64,000 bases of DNA, taken from Alphaproteobacteria bacterium AO1-B. GTDB lineage: Bacteria > Pseudomonadota > Alphaproteobacteria > Rhizobiales > Stappiaceae. Where the stretch lies: assembly GCA_001890945.1 (NCBI GenBank), contig MLAX01000004.1, forward strand, positions 496,001-560,000, written 5' to 3'. A model generated the notes under the pieces. That model did not search any database, was not told where the DNA came from, and saw nothing but the letters and a program-made list of their open reading frames with translations. Position numbers and translations under genes: made by a program. Shown here in pieces: positions 52,016-60,832 of this stretch. Within the stretch, counting starts at the first letter, position 1; every line of letters starts with the position of its first letter.

Positions 52016-53004
52016 TGGAACACACGCAAGAACCACTTCTCAAGGTCGCGGATCTGCGGACGCACTTCCACACCTTTGCCGGAACGGTAAAGGCCGTTGA
52101 CGGCGTTTCGTTCCAGATCGGCAAGGGCGAAATCATGGGTCTCGTCGGCGAATCTGGTGGCGGCAAATCCGTGGTCGGGTTTTCCATACTCGGTCTGATT
52201 GATCCGCCTGGCCGGATCGAAAGCGGGCAGATCGCGTTTGACGGCGAAAATCTGGCCGGGGCTTCGGAAGACCGGTTGCGTCAGATCCGGGGCAAGGAGA
52301 TCGCAATGATCTTCCAGGATCCGATGACGTCGCTCAATCCGCTGCACACCATCGGCCGGCAAATGGACGAAATGCTGCGCCTTCATACGGACCTGGACAA
52401 GTCCGCGCGCCGCAAGCGCTGCATTCAGATGCTCGAGGATGTGGGGATCAGTCAGGCCGCCGACCGCCTGTCTTCCTATCCGCACCAGTTTTCAGGGGGC
52501 ATGCGCCAGCGGGTGGTGATCGCGATTGCCATGCTCGCCGAACCGCGTCTGATCGTTGCCGATGAGCCGACGACTGCGCTGGATGTCACCATACAGGCCC
52601 AAATCCTGAAGCTGATCAAGCGACAGGTGCGCGAGCGTGGAGCGTCGATGATCCTTGTGACCCACGATCTGGCCGTTGTCGCCGAAATGGCGGACCACAT
52701 CACGGTGCTCTATTGCGGCAAGGTCGTTGAACGCGGCCCGACCCGCGCGGTCATCGATACGCCGCGGCACCCATATACAGCAGGCCTGATTGCGTCGATT
52801 CCGGATCCATCGGATCGCAAGCACCGGCTGGATCAGATCCCCGGAGCCGTTCCCGACATTCGCAAACTGCCGAGAGGCTGTAATTTCCAGGACCGGTGCC
52901 CACGGGCACAGGCGCGCTGCGCAGAGATCGAGCCGGTTTTGGCAGAGCAGGACAAGGACCGGTTAACCGCCTGTCATTTTCCAGTCGAAGGAGAACCGGC
53001 ATGA
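52015..53004 (+). CDS. Peptide-type ABC transporter ATP-binding protein (DppD-like)
   Basis: A 329-residue ATPase starting at the ATG that overlaps the previous stop by one base (a GTG at 52012 is also possible). Walker [12 protein letters not shown]-loop [13 protein letters not shown], signature FSGGMRQR, Walker [14 protein letters not shown] and H-loop THD are all present. The C-terminal Cys cluster [14 protein letters not shown] is the oligopeptide extension. It is coupled by ATGA overlap to the next ATPase gene. Confidence 0.92.
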   Translation: MEHTQEPLLKVADLRTHFHTFAGTVKAVDGVSFQIGKGEIMGLVGESGGGKSVVGFSILGLIDPPGRIESGQIAFDGENLAGASEDRLRQIRGKEIAMIFQDPMTSLNPLHTIGRQMDEMLRLHTDLDKSARRKRCIQMLEDVGISQAADRLSSYPHQFSGGMRQRVVIAIAMLAEPRLIVADEPTTALDVTIQAQILKLIKRQVRERGASMILVTHDLAVVAEMADHITVLYCGKVVERGPTRAVIDTPRHPYTAGLIASIPDPSDRKHRLDQIPGAVPDIRKLPRGCNFQDRCPRAQARCAEIEPVLAEQDKDRLTACHFPVEGEPA

Positions 53005-54014
53005 CGGCGATGTTGCAAGTCAAAGGCCTTGAGCAGCGGTTCGATATTGGCGGCGGGCTTCTGGACCGGCTGAAATTTGAGAAAGGCCGGTTGCGCGCAC
53101 CCAAGCGGGTGGTTCATGCGGTCAATGGCGTGTCTTTTGAAGTGAAGGAAGGCGAGGTGCTTGCTCTTGTCGGGGAGTCTGGTTGTGGCAAGTCGACGGT
53201 CGCCAAGACCATCGCCCGCATTCACACGCCGACAGCTGGAACCGTCAGTATTGAAGGCGAAGACATCCAAGACCTGTCACCAAAGGAGCTGTTGCCGGTT
53301 CGCTCGAAAATGCAGATGATCTTTCAGGATCCCTATGCGTCCTTGAACCCGCGGCAGAAGGTCCGCGACATCGTGGCAGAACCGCTAGCCGAACAAACCG
53401 GCAGCTGGGCCCAAGCGCATGCACGAACGGAAGAGCTGTTGGCGCGTGTGGGGCTCAACGCCGAGCACGCGGGACGCTATCCTCACCAATTCTCCGGCGG
53501 TCAGCGCCAGCGGATTGGCATTGCCCGGGCTCTGTCGGTTAATCCGAAGTTGATTATTGCGGATGAACCCGTCTCTGCGCTTGATGTGTCCATCCAGGCG
53601 CAGATCCTTAACTTGATGATGGATCTCCGGGATGAATTTGGGCTGGCCTATCTGTTCATCAGTCACGACCTGAGTGTCGTCCATCACATCGCCGACAGGG
53701 TCGCGGTGATGTATCTGGGGTTTATTGTTGAAACAGCCCGTCGCGACCGAATTTTTTCAGCCCCCAGTCATCCCTACACACGTGCGCTCCTGTCGGCGGC
53801 ACCGTCCCTAGATCCCGACGAAAAGCCGACCCAGCTGGATCTGAAAGGGGAAGTGCCGTCCGCACTGTCTTTGCCGTCCGGATGTTGCTTTCGGACGCGC
53901 TGTCCGTTTGCCTGGGAGCGGTGTGCTGCCGAACGCCCGGTCTTGACGGAAAATGGGGCCGGGCAGCAGATCGCCTGTCATCTGATTGATGAGCCTGCGC
54001 GGGACGTGGCATGA
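53001..54014 (+). CDS. Peptide-type ABC transporter ATP-binding protein (DppF-like)
   Basis: A 337-residue ATPase. ATG 53001 follows AAGGAG and overlaps the preceding gene by four bases. Walker [12 protein letters not shown]-loop [15 protein letters not shown], signature FSGGQRQR, Walker [14 protein letters not shown], and the C-terminal Cys cluster [14 protein letters not shown] are visible. It completes the five-part importer. The following gene overlaps it by four bases and encodes a second binding-protein-like polypeptide. Confidence 0.92.
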   Translation: MTAMLQVKGLEQRFDIGGGLLDRLKFEKGRLRAPKRVVHAVNGVSFEVKEGEVLALVGESGCGKSTVAKTIARIHTPTAGTVSIEGEDIQDLSPKELLPVRSKMQMIFQDPYASLNPRQKVRDIVAEPLAEQTGSWAQAHARTEELLARVGLNAEHAGRYPHQFSGGQRQRIGIARALSVNPKLIIADEPVSALDVSIQAQILNLMMDLRDEFGLAYLFISHDLSVVHHIADRVAVMYLGFIVETARRDRIFSAPSHPYTRALLSAAPSLDPDEKPTQLDLKGEVPSALSLPSGCCFRTRCPFAWERCAAERPVLTENGAGQQIACHLIDEPARDVA

Positions 54015-55447
54015 GCGTGACGATTCTCCAGGCCCGCACCCCCTTGGGCGATCCTCACGACTGTACGGACGCAGCCGACGAGTTGAGCGTATTGGGCGCA
54101 ATTTACGACACCTTGGTGCGACGTGAGGGAACAAAGTTTGTTCCTGGTCTTGCAGAGTGCTGGCAAGTGTCCGGCGGCGGACGCATCTGGCGGTTTTTCC
54201 TTCGCAGCGGCGTGACCTTCCACGATGGAACGGAATGCGATGCCGCCGCCGTTCAGGCCTCGCTTGAACGGATGGCGCGGGAGGACAAGGGCTACACGCT
54301 CGGCTCACCAGCCGTTTGGCGCCAATATCTTGAAGGGGCGGTGTATGCGGCGTCTGGTCTTGCTCTTACCGTCACACTTGCTGAGCCCATGGCGGACTTT
54401 TGTGATGTCTTGGTTCAAGCGTTTGTTGTTGCCCCAAGTGCATTTGAGGCATTGGATGCCGGCGACCGAAGCGCCCATTGCGGCACCGGTCCTTTCCGGC
54501 TTGCGGGGCGCTCGGAAGAAACGCTGGTGCTGGAGGTATCTGGTGTGCGTCACTGGCCCAAGCCGCAAAACACGTCCCTTTGTATCGTCCGCGAGCCCGA
54601 CGCTGACAAGCGTTTGGCGGCTGTTGCGGCGGGCGAGGCACTGATGGCCGCAGCCATCCCCCCTCATGCAGAAAGGCACGGTGTTGCGCTTCACACCTAC
54701 CGGGCGCCGGTCGCGATCATCTATCTCTTGAATGCTGAAAAGGGACCCTTGCGCGATCCGAGAGTGCGCAAGGCACTGAGCCTTGCGGTTGACCGGGACG
54801 CTGTCGTTCAGGGCGTTCTTGGAGGCGCGGGCGAACCGCTCCATGGGTTTGTCAGTCCCGCGCACTTTGGAGCGGATGCTGCACAACGTGTGCCGCACGA
54901 TCCGGATACTGCCCGCCAATTGCTCTGTGATGCCGGATACAAAGATGGACTGGAGCTTGCCGTTGATTGTCCGACACGCCTGCCGGATGAGGCGCAAATC
55001 CTGACAGACGTGTTGGCCGAACAGCTCGCCAATGTCAGGATCCAGTTGTGCGTTCATATCCATGAAGATCGTGAAGCTTATGCCCACATGGTCCGGCGCA
55101 AGGAAATCCGGGATCTATGCGTGTTTGATTCCAGTCCGATGTCCATATTCCGGGTGCTCTATGAGAAGATCGACAGCCGGATTGCCGGGGCCTGGTGGCA
55201 GGGATACCGCAACACTGCTGTTGAAGCTTTAATCGACCGGGGACGCGAGACCGACAATTCTGCGGAACGCGAGACAATTTACCGGGAGGCGTTCCGTCTT
55301 CTTCAACAAGACCCGGCGTGGCTGACACTCTACAATCCACTGCGTGCCGTTGCATTTTCCAGAGATTTCAAGGGGTTTTCCATGCCGGTTGATGGTGTAC
55401 CAGACTTGCGCGCACTTCCCCGTTTGACAGGAGCCGCGCATGGCTGA
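54011..55447 (+). CDS. Substrate-binding-protein-like (SBP_bac_5) protein lacking a signal peptide
   Basis: A 478-residue protein related to family-5 binding proteins: AADELSVLGAIYDTLVRREGTKFVPGLAECW, WRFFLRSGVTFHDGTECDAAAVQASLERM, RDPRVRKALSLAVDRDAVVQGVLGG and DPDTARQLLCDAGY. Unlike the operon's first binding protein it starts [17 protein letters not shown], with no hydrophobic leader or lipobox, so it should remain cytoplasmic. The start is fixed by an ATGA overlap with the ATPase gene, so a missed leader upstream is unlikely. It could buffer or sense the imported compound, or be a decayed duplicate, though its frame is intact. Overlaps the next gene by 8 bp. Confidence 0.78.
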   Translation: MSVTILQARTPLGDPHDCTDAADELSVLGAIYDTLVRREGTKFVPGLAECWQVSGGGRIWRFFLRSGVTFHDGTECDAAAVQASLERMAREDKGYTLGSPAVWRQYLEGAVYAASGLALTVTLAEPMADFCDVLVQAFVVAPSAFEALDAGDRSAHCGTGPFRLAGRSEETLVLEVSGVRHWPKPQNTSLCIVREPDADKRLAAVAAGEALMAAAIPPHAERHGVALHTYRAPVAIIYLLNAEKGPLRDPRVRKALSLAVDRDAVVQGVLGGAGEPLHGFVSPAHFGADAAQRVPHDPDTARQLLCDAGYKDGLELAVDCPTRLPDEAQILTDVLAEQLANVRIQLCVHIHEDREAYAHMVRRKEIRDLCVFDSSPMSIFRVLYEKIDSRIAGAWWQGYRNTAVEALIDRGRETDNSAERETIYREAFRLLQQDPAWLTLYNPLRAVAFSRDFKGFSMPVDGVPDLRALPRLTGAAHG

Positions 55448-56879
55448 CCTCTTAATCCTTGGTGGCACCGTAATCCCGGTCGACCCGGAGCGCCGGATCA
55501 TTGACGACGGGGCAATCGCGATTGAGGACGGCAAGATCCTTGGCGTTGGCACGCGCGAAGAGGTGACGTCGCAACATGATGCGCCCCGGACAATCGATGC
55601 AACGGGAAAGGTCATCATTCCCGGCTTGATTGACGTGCATGCCCACGCCGGGCATGCGCTCATCAAGACCATGTGGATGCATGACGGTGATGTCTGGGAG
55701 GCACTGTGCGGAGAAGTCTATACAACCGGCTCGACCCCTGAGTTCTGGAACGCCGAAGCGCGCCTTGCCGTACTGGAACGCATCCGTTTTGGGGTAACCT
55801 GCGGTGTGTCGCTTCTCGGGGGCGGCGATACAATCATGCGGACCGACACGCCGGAGTATGGTGATGCCCATATGGAAGGCGTGTGCGCGCTCGGCGGACG
55901 CACGGTCATGGCTGTCGGCCCAACCCGTGCGCCACACCCGTTGGTGTATTCCGATGGCGGTAAAGACCCGCATCCGGTGGATTTTGATACGCAGCTTGGA
56001 ACCAGCCTCGACCTGCTGTCCCGATGGCATGGCGCAGACACCGGGCGTCTCAACGTTGCGCTGCTTTATCCGGTGCTGCGGGACGAACACGAAAACACAA
56101 TGCCTGTTGATGTTTATGTGACGGCCTGCAAACAATCGCAGCGCGTTGCACAGGCTGCACGGGAAGCCGATGTCGTCTTTACTCAGGACGGGCATCAGGG
56201 CGGGTCCATCCGAAGGGCTCAGAAACTCGGGCTTTTGGGTGAGAATGCGCTGCTGTCCCATGCAGTCAACCTGCATGACGACGAGGTTTTTCTATGTGCG
56301 GATACCGGAACAAAAATCGCCCATAATCCATCGGCCGTTGCCTCCATCATGGGCCGATGTCCGGCAATCGAATTGATGGATCAAGGTGTGACCGTCGCGC
56401 TGGGCTCTGACGCAACCGCGCCGGACCGGTCCTCGGACATGTTCCGCCACATGCAACAGGCGATGCACTATCATCGCCGCCATTTCCGCGACCCAAGTGT
56501 GCTTCCACCGGGCCGGGCACTAGAAATGGCAACGATAGAAGGCGCGCGGGCGCTTGGCCTCGAAGACCGGATCGGATCGCTTGAACCCGGTAAGGATGCC
56601 GATATCGTGCTGGTGGATATGCGCCGTCCGCATCTTTATCCGCCGAACATGTCGGCACATCGGCTGGTCTGTTTTGCAAACGGCAACGATGTTGACACGG
56701 TGCTGGTTCGGGGCGAAGTCGTTCTTGAAGCTGGAAAGGCCACCAAGGCTTGCGAGGAGGCGATCTTGCGGGATGCTGCCCTGGAGGCCGAGCGCATGAT
56801 CGACCGGACAAACAGCACATCCGCGCTGACTGTCCCGAAGGGCTTTTGGTCCTCACAACGCTACGGAGCAAGCGCATGA
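55440..56879 (+). CDS. Amidohydrolase of the ATZ/TRZ (TrzA/SsnA-like) family, first copy
   Basis: A 479-residue metal hydrolase. LILGGTVIPVDPERRIIDDGAIAIEDGKI is the N-terminal beta-sandwich. The HxH motif is VHAHAGHALIK, then TQDGHQGG (third His), ALLSHAVNL (fourth, S-H in place of the usual G-H), and LGSDATAPD (Asp). The C-terminus has LEPGKDADIVLVD. ATZ/TRZ enzymes deaminate or dechlorinate N-heterocycles such as triazines, guanine and adenosine analogues. The non-standard His contexts suggest an unusual substrate. It overlaps both its neighbours, so expression is coupled to the importer. Confidence 0.83.
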   Translation: MADLLILGGTVIPVDPERRIIDDGAIAIEDGKILGVGTREEVTSQHDAPRTIDATGKVIIPGLIDVHAHAGHALIKTMWMHDGDVWEALCGEVYTTGSTPEFWNAEARLAVLERIRFGVTCGVSLLGGGDTIMRTDTPEYGDAHMEGVCALGGRTVMAVGPTRAPHPLVYSDGGKDPHPVDFDTQLGTSLDLLSRWHGADTGRLNVALLYPVLRDEHENTMPVDVYVTACKQSQRVAQAAREADVVFTQDGHQGGSIRRAQKLGLLGENALLSHAVNLHDDEVFLCADTGTKIAHNPSAVASIMGRCPAIELMDQGVTVALGSDATAPDRSSDMFRHMQQAMHYHRRHFRDPSVLPPGRALEMATIEGARALGLEDRIGSLEPGKDADIVLVDMRRPHLYPPNMSAHRLVCFANGNDVDTVLVRGEVVLEAGKATKACEEAILRDAALEAERMIDRTNSTSALTVPKGFWSSQRYGASA

Positions 56880-58300
56880 GCGTGACGGTTATCCGCAAGG
56901 CTTCTTGGGTGGTTCGGTGGGAAGGCGGCAAGCATGTCTACGGGCGGGACCTGGACGTCGCCTTTGACAACAGCGGGCTCCTGCATGTGGGGCCTGTGTG
57001 GCAAGGCGCTGCGGATCTTGAAGTGGATGGGCGCAATCGGCTTATCATGCCGGGTTTGGTCAATATTCATTGCCACTCTGGAGACGAGCCGCTTGCCAAG
57101 GGGCTTTTCGATGACACCGGAACCCCGCAGCTTTGGGGCAATGCCCTTTATGAGTTCTCGACCCTGATCGACTCGGATGCCGATGCGAAGGCCGCGTGTC
57201 AGACCTTGATGCTGTCGGAACTTCTCGCCTCGGGCGTGACCTCCTGCCTCGACATAGCAGGTGATCACCCGCGTTGGCTCGGCATTGCCGCCGAAAGCGG
57301 CCTCAGGGTTTGGCTTGCTCCCGGTTTCCGCCAGGCCCGCTGGCGGCTGACGGAAGCAAAGGCGCTGGACTATGATTGGGATGAAGCCGCAGGAGAAACA
57401 GCGCGCGATGAGGTCCTGTCGGTTCTCGACCGGGTGGCAGAGGATGGAAGTGGCCGGTTGACCGGCGTGGTGGCACCTTCCCAGATTGATACGTGCCATC
57501 CAGAATTTCTGGCTCGCGCTCTGGATGAAGCCAGATCCCGCAAATTGCGGCTGACGGTTCACGCTGCCCAAACGATGGCGGAGGTCACGGAACTCTATCG
57601 CCGCCATGGCAAGGGACCCGTTTCCTTGCTTCAGGAAATCGGTGTTCTTGGCCCGGATGTGATCCTGGGGCATGGCATCTGTCTGGATCATCATCCCCTG
57701 ACCCGTGCGCGGACGGCAAAGGACCTTGAAACGCTGGCGACGACAGGGACGAATATTGCTCATTGCCCTGTGACTTTCGCACGCTCCGGACAGGGTATGG
57801 AAAGTCTCGGCCGGTACTTGAGAGCAGGGGTCAATGTGGGGATTGGAACCGACACCATTCCGTTCAACATGCTCGAGGAAATGCGCGAGGCCATTATTCA
57901 GTCGCGGTGCCGGTCCGGCGATTTCGCGGACATCAATACAGCCGAGGTGTTCCATGCAGCAACTGTGCGCGGTGCACAAGCGCTTGGTCGCAGTGATCTT
58001 GGCCGGTTGTTCCCGGGTGCCGCGGCTGATGTTGTTTCGGTCGACCTGACGACCCCATCCATGCGGCCGGTGCACGATCCCTTGCGCAGCCTTATTTATG
58101 CAGGGGCTGAACGGGCAGTTCGGGATGTCTGGCTTGCCGGCCGGCTTGTGCTGGACAATGGTAAGCCCATAGGGCTCGATACCGCTGGCGCGTTGGCCGA
58201 GATTGAGGCGGCGCAGGCGCGGGCGATCAGGGTCGCGGAGAATGCAAAAGGGTGCAGTTTTAATGCAATCGTGCCCCGCTGCCTGGAGATGCCAGCATGA
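56876..58300 (+). CDS. Amidohydrolase of the ATZ/TRZ family, second copy
   Basis: A 474-residue hydrolase starting at the ATG that overlaps the previous gene by four bases. Motifs are closer to the classical family: VNIHCHSGDEPLAKG (HxH), LTVHAAQTMAE (third His), LGHGICLDHHP (fourth) and IGTDTIPFNMLEEMR (Asp). Sequence similarity to the preceding amidohydrolase is low, so it is not a recent duplicate and probably acts on a different intermediate. The stop overlaps the racemase gene (ATGA). Confidence 0.84.
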   Translation: MSVTVIRKASWVVRWEGGKHVYGRDLDVAFDNSGLLHVGPVWQGAADLEVDGRNRLIMPGLVNIHCHSGDEPLAKGLFDDTGTPQLWGNALYEFSTLIDSDADAKAACQTLMLSELLASGVTSCLDIAGDHPRWLGIAAESGLRVWLAPGFRQARWRLTEAKALDYDWDEAAGETARDEVLSVLDRVAEDGSGRLTGVVAPSQIDTCHPEFLARALDEARSRKLRLTVHAAQTMAEVTELYRRHGKGPVSLLQEIGVLGPDVILGHGICLDHHPLTRARTAKDLETLATTGTNIAHCPVTFARSGQGMESLGRYLRAGVNVGIGTDTIPFNMLEEMREAIIQSRCRSGDFADINTAEVFHAATVRGAQALGRSDLGRLFPGAAADVVSVDLTTPSMRPVHDPLRSLIYAGAERAVRDVWLAGRLVLDNGKPIGLDTAGALAEIEAAQARAIRVAENAKGCSFNAIVPRCLEMPA

Positions 58301-58956
58301 CCATCTATGTGATCAATCCCAACAGTTCAGAACATGTCACAGACGGGATTGATGATGCCATTGCTCCAATGCGTCAGATATCACCAGTTCCGATTTCCTG
58401 CCTCACCCTGAAGGAAGGTCCTGCGGGGATTGAAACGCAGGCACATGTCGATGGCGTTGTTGGTCCCCTCCTGAAGCTTGCCTGCGGCTTACAAGGAAAC
58501 GCATCTGCTTTTGTGGTTGCTTGTTTCTCAGACCCCGGTCTGGCGGCGCTTCGGGAGGCGCAGACCGTACCGGTTCTCGGCATTGCGGAAAGCGCCTACC
58601 TCCATGCCATGATGCTGGGTCAACGTTTTGGGATCTTGTCTCTGGGCCGCGCTTCCATTCAGCGGCATATACGGTATCTCGGGGCTCTTGGCGTTCGGGA
58701 CCGGCTGGCCGCAGATCTGCCGCTCGGGCTTGGTGTTCTGGATCTCGCGGATGCGGACAGAACCATCGCCCGATTGGCAGAGGTTGGCGGAAAGCTGAGA
58801 GATCAATTTGGCGCCGATGTCCTCATCACGGGATGTGCGGGGATGGCGCAATATCGAACACTGCTTGAAGAAAAGACAGGTTTGCCGGTTGTCGATCCGT
58901 GCCAGGCAGCAACAGCTGCCGCGATCGGTCAACTGGCGCTGAGAACCTGCGCATAA
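58297..58956 (+). CDS. Asp/Glu/hydantoin racemase family protein
   Basis: A 219-residue cofactor-free racemase. The two catalytic Cys motifs are visible: FVVACFSDPGLAAL and VLITGCAGMAQY. The N-terminus IYVINPNSSEHVTDGIDDAI matches hydantoin racemase and related maleate/arylmalonate proteins. It probably inverts a 5-substituted hydantoin or an amino-acid derivative so that stereospecific hydrolases can act. It overlaps the second ATZ/TRZ gene by four bases and is followed 17 bp later by a DapA-like gene. Confidence 0.86.
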   Translation: MTIYVINPNSSEHVTDGIDDAIAPMRQISPVPISCLTLKEGPAGIETQAHVDGVVGPLLKLACGLQGNASAFVVACFSDPGLAALREAQTVPVLGIAESAYLHAMMLGQRFGILSLGRASIQRHIRYLGALGVRDRLAADLPLGLGVLDLADADRTIARLAEVGGKLRDQFGADVLITGCAGMAQYRTLLEEKTGLPVVDPCQAATAAAIGQLALRTCA

Positions 58957-58973
58957 CAAAGGGAGAATCGGGC

Positions 58974-59897
58974 ATGACCCGACTGACGGAAGAGGCGCAG
59001 GGCGTCTACGTGATCGCTGTGACGCCGTTCAACGATAATGGCGCTCTCGATATGGAGAGTGTTGACCGGATGGTGGATTTCTATCTGGAAGCTGGTGCGA
59101 CCGGTTTGACGGCGCTAGGCATGATGGGAGAGGCACCCAAGCTGACAACAGCAGAGTCCCTTGAGGTTGTTGAAAGGATCCTTGCCCGTTTGAACGGGCG
59201 TGTCCCACTGGTCGTGGGCGTTTCGGCACCGGGGTTCGCTCAGATGGCGGAACTCAGCAAAGCGTCGATGGATGCTGGCGCAGGAGGTGTGATGATTGCA
59301 CCGCCCGGCAACCTCAAGACCGATGCCCAGATCGTCACATATTACACTCAGGCAGCGGAATTCATTGGCGATGTGCCGTTTGTCTTGCAGGATTTCCCGT
59401 TGGCAACGGGGGTGCATATTCCTGTAAGTGCCATTGCCAGGATCGTTGAAGACGTCCCGACCTGTGTGTGCCTCAAACATGAGGACTGGCCGGGCCTTGA
59501 AAAAATCTCTGCACTGCGGGCAGAAGGAACGCTGGCCCGGCGGATCTCCATCCTGTGTGGCAATGGTGGTTTGTTCCTGCCGGAGGAAATGGGCCGTGGA
59601 GCAGACGGCGCGATGACCGGTTTTTGTTATCCGGAAATGATGCGGGACGTCGTGCGCTATTCGAATGCAGGAGACGCCCCGCGGGCGCGCGATCTTTTCA
59701 ACGCTTATTTGCCGCTGGCCCGCTATGAGCAGCAGCCGGGTCTTGGCCTGGCTGTGCGGAAATACGTGCTTGCCAAGCGGGGTGTGATCGGCAGCGCCGC
59801 CTTGCGGCGGCCAGGGGCCGGGCTCACCAGAGCGGCGCAGGCCGAAGTCGATGCGCTCTTGGCGCGTCAAGAAGAAAGACTGAAGGAATTGAACTGA
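58974..59897 (+). CDS. DapA/NAL-type (dihydrodipicolinate synthase family) aldolase
   Basis: A 307-residue TIM-barrel aldolase. ATG 58974 follows GGGAG. The N-terminus reads GVYVIAVTPFNDNGALDMESVDRMVDFYLEAGATGLTALGMMGEAPKL, with GMMGE in place of the usual GTTGE. The Schiff-base Lys is in VCLKHEDWPG. The Tyr of the usual YNxP motif is missing: the position reads QDFPLATG. Family members split or join 2-keto acids; loss of the Tyr and Thr-Thr suggests a non-standard reaction, perhaps a lyase or decarboxylase. Its stop shares a base with the next start. Confidence 0.85.
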   Translation: MTRLTEEAQGVYVIAVTPFNDNGALDMESVDRMVDFYLEAGATGLTALGMMGEAPKLTTAESLEVVERILARLNGRVPLVVGVSAPGFAQMAELSKASMDAGAGGVMIAPPGNLKTDAQIVTYYTQAAEFIGDVPFVLQDFPLATGVHIPVSAIARIVEDVPTCVCLKHEDWPGLEKISALRAEGTLARRISILCGNGGLFLPEEMGRGADGAMTGFCYPEMMRDVVRYSNAGDAPRARDLFNAYLPLARYEQQPGLGLAVRKYVLAKRGVIGSAALRRPGAGLTRAAQAEVDALLARQEERLKELN

Positions 59898-60670
59898 TGG
59901 ATCTTGGGATCAAAGGAAAACGGGCGCTTGTTCTGGGTGCAAGCCGTGGTTTGGGGGCTGCCATTGCCAAGAGCCTTGCGGCTGAAGGCGCCGATGTGAT
60001 CGCCGCGGCCCGGAATGCGGATGCGATCACAGAGTGGGCAAAGACGACAGAGGGCTCTGTCACGGCTCAAAAGCTGGACGTGTCGAATGCCGCTGAAGTT
60101 GATGCGGTGCTGGACAGCCTGCTGGAAGCTGGAAACATTGATATTCTGGTGAATAACGCGGGCGGCCCCCCTCCGGGACGCAGCACGGATCCGGCGCGTG
60201 CCGACTGGATGGCACATTTCGAAACCATGGTCGCCAACCTGATCCATATTGCCAACCGTTGTCTGCCGGGCATGGAAGAAGCCGGCTGGGGCCGGATCGT
60301 GACGATCTCCTCGTCCGGTGTTGAGCAGCCGATCCCGAACCTGGCTCTGTCCAATGGGCTCAGGTCTGCGCTTGTCGGCTGGTCCAAGACACTGTCCACC
60401 GAAGTCGCGTCCAAGGGCATCACCGTCAATATTGCAATGCCAGGACGCATTCATACGACCCGAGTCGATGAGCTGGACGCAGCGGCGGCCAAACGCCTTG
60501 GCAAAAGCGTTGAAGATGTTGCAACACAATCCGCCGCCGCGATTCCCACAGGGCGGTACGGCCGGCCGGGTGAATTTGCGGATGTCGTCACCTTCATCTG
60601 TTCAGAGCGTGCGTCCTATGTGACGGGCAGCAAGATCCGGATTGACGGCGGCAGCATTCGCGGGATTTAG
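59897..60670 (+). CDS. SDR-fold oxidoreductase-like protein with degenerate YxxxK motif
   Basis: A 257-residue Rossmann protein. The nucleotide motif is ALVLGASRGLGAAIAKSLAAEGADVI, and NNAGG follows in ILVNNAGGPPPG. The catalytic Ser is in ISSSGVEQP, but where SDRs have YxxxK, this chain reads SNGLR (in LALSNGLRSALVGWSK), so both Tyr and Lys are replaced. The C-terminus GSKIRIDGGSIRGI is normal. A subgroup of FabG-like proteins carries the same change, so this is a family trait rather than a mutation. Activity may be altered or lost. Last gene of the operon. Confidence 0.84.
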   Translation: MDLGIKGKRALVLGASRGLGAAIAKSLAAEGADVIAAARNADAITEWAKTTEGSVTAQKLDVSNAAEVDAVLDSLLEAGNIDILVNNAGGPPPGRSTDPARADWMAHFETMVANLIHIANRCLPGMEEAGWGRIVTISSSGVEQPIPNLALSNGLRSALVGWSKTLSTEVASKGITVNIAMPGRIHTTRVDELDAAAAKRLGKSVEDVATQSAAAIPTGRYGRPGEFADVVTFICSERASYVTGSKIRIDGGSIRGI

Positions 60671-60712
60671 AATGTTTGTATACAGATCGATATCTCAGTT
60701 GCCCGCGGCTGA

Positions 60713-60741
60713 TTGGGACCGCGTTTTGGTGCGCGTCCCAA
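60713..60741. terminator. Hairpin between the convergent SDR and RpiR genes
   Basis: TTGGGACCGCG (60713-60723) and CGCGTCCCAA (60732-60741) pair over 10 bp with one bulged C and an eight-base loop. It lies 43 bp after the SDR stop, between two convergent genes. No strong T run follows in either direction, so its role as a terminator is uncertain. Confidence 0.4.
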
Positions 60742-60832
60742 ATTTCAGCTGCGGGGAAGAAAGCTTCAGCTCCAGTTGCCGCTTGCTGAAGAAACCTTGC
60801 AGATTTCTGGTAGCGAAACACCAGACCTTGCC

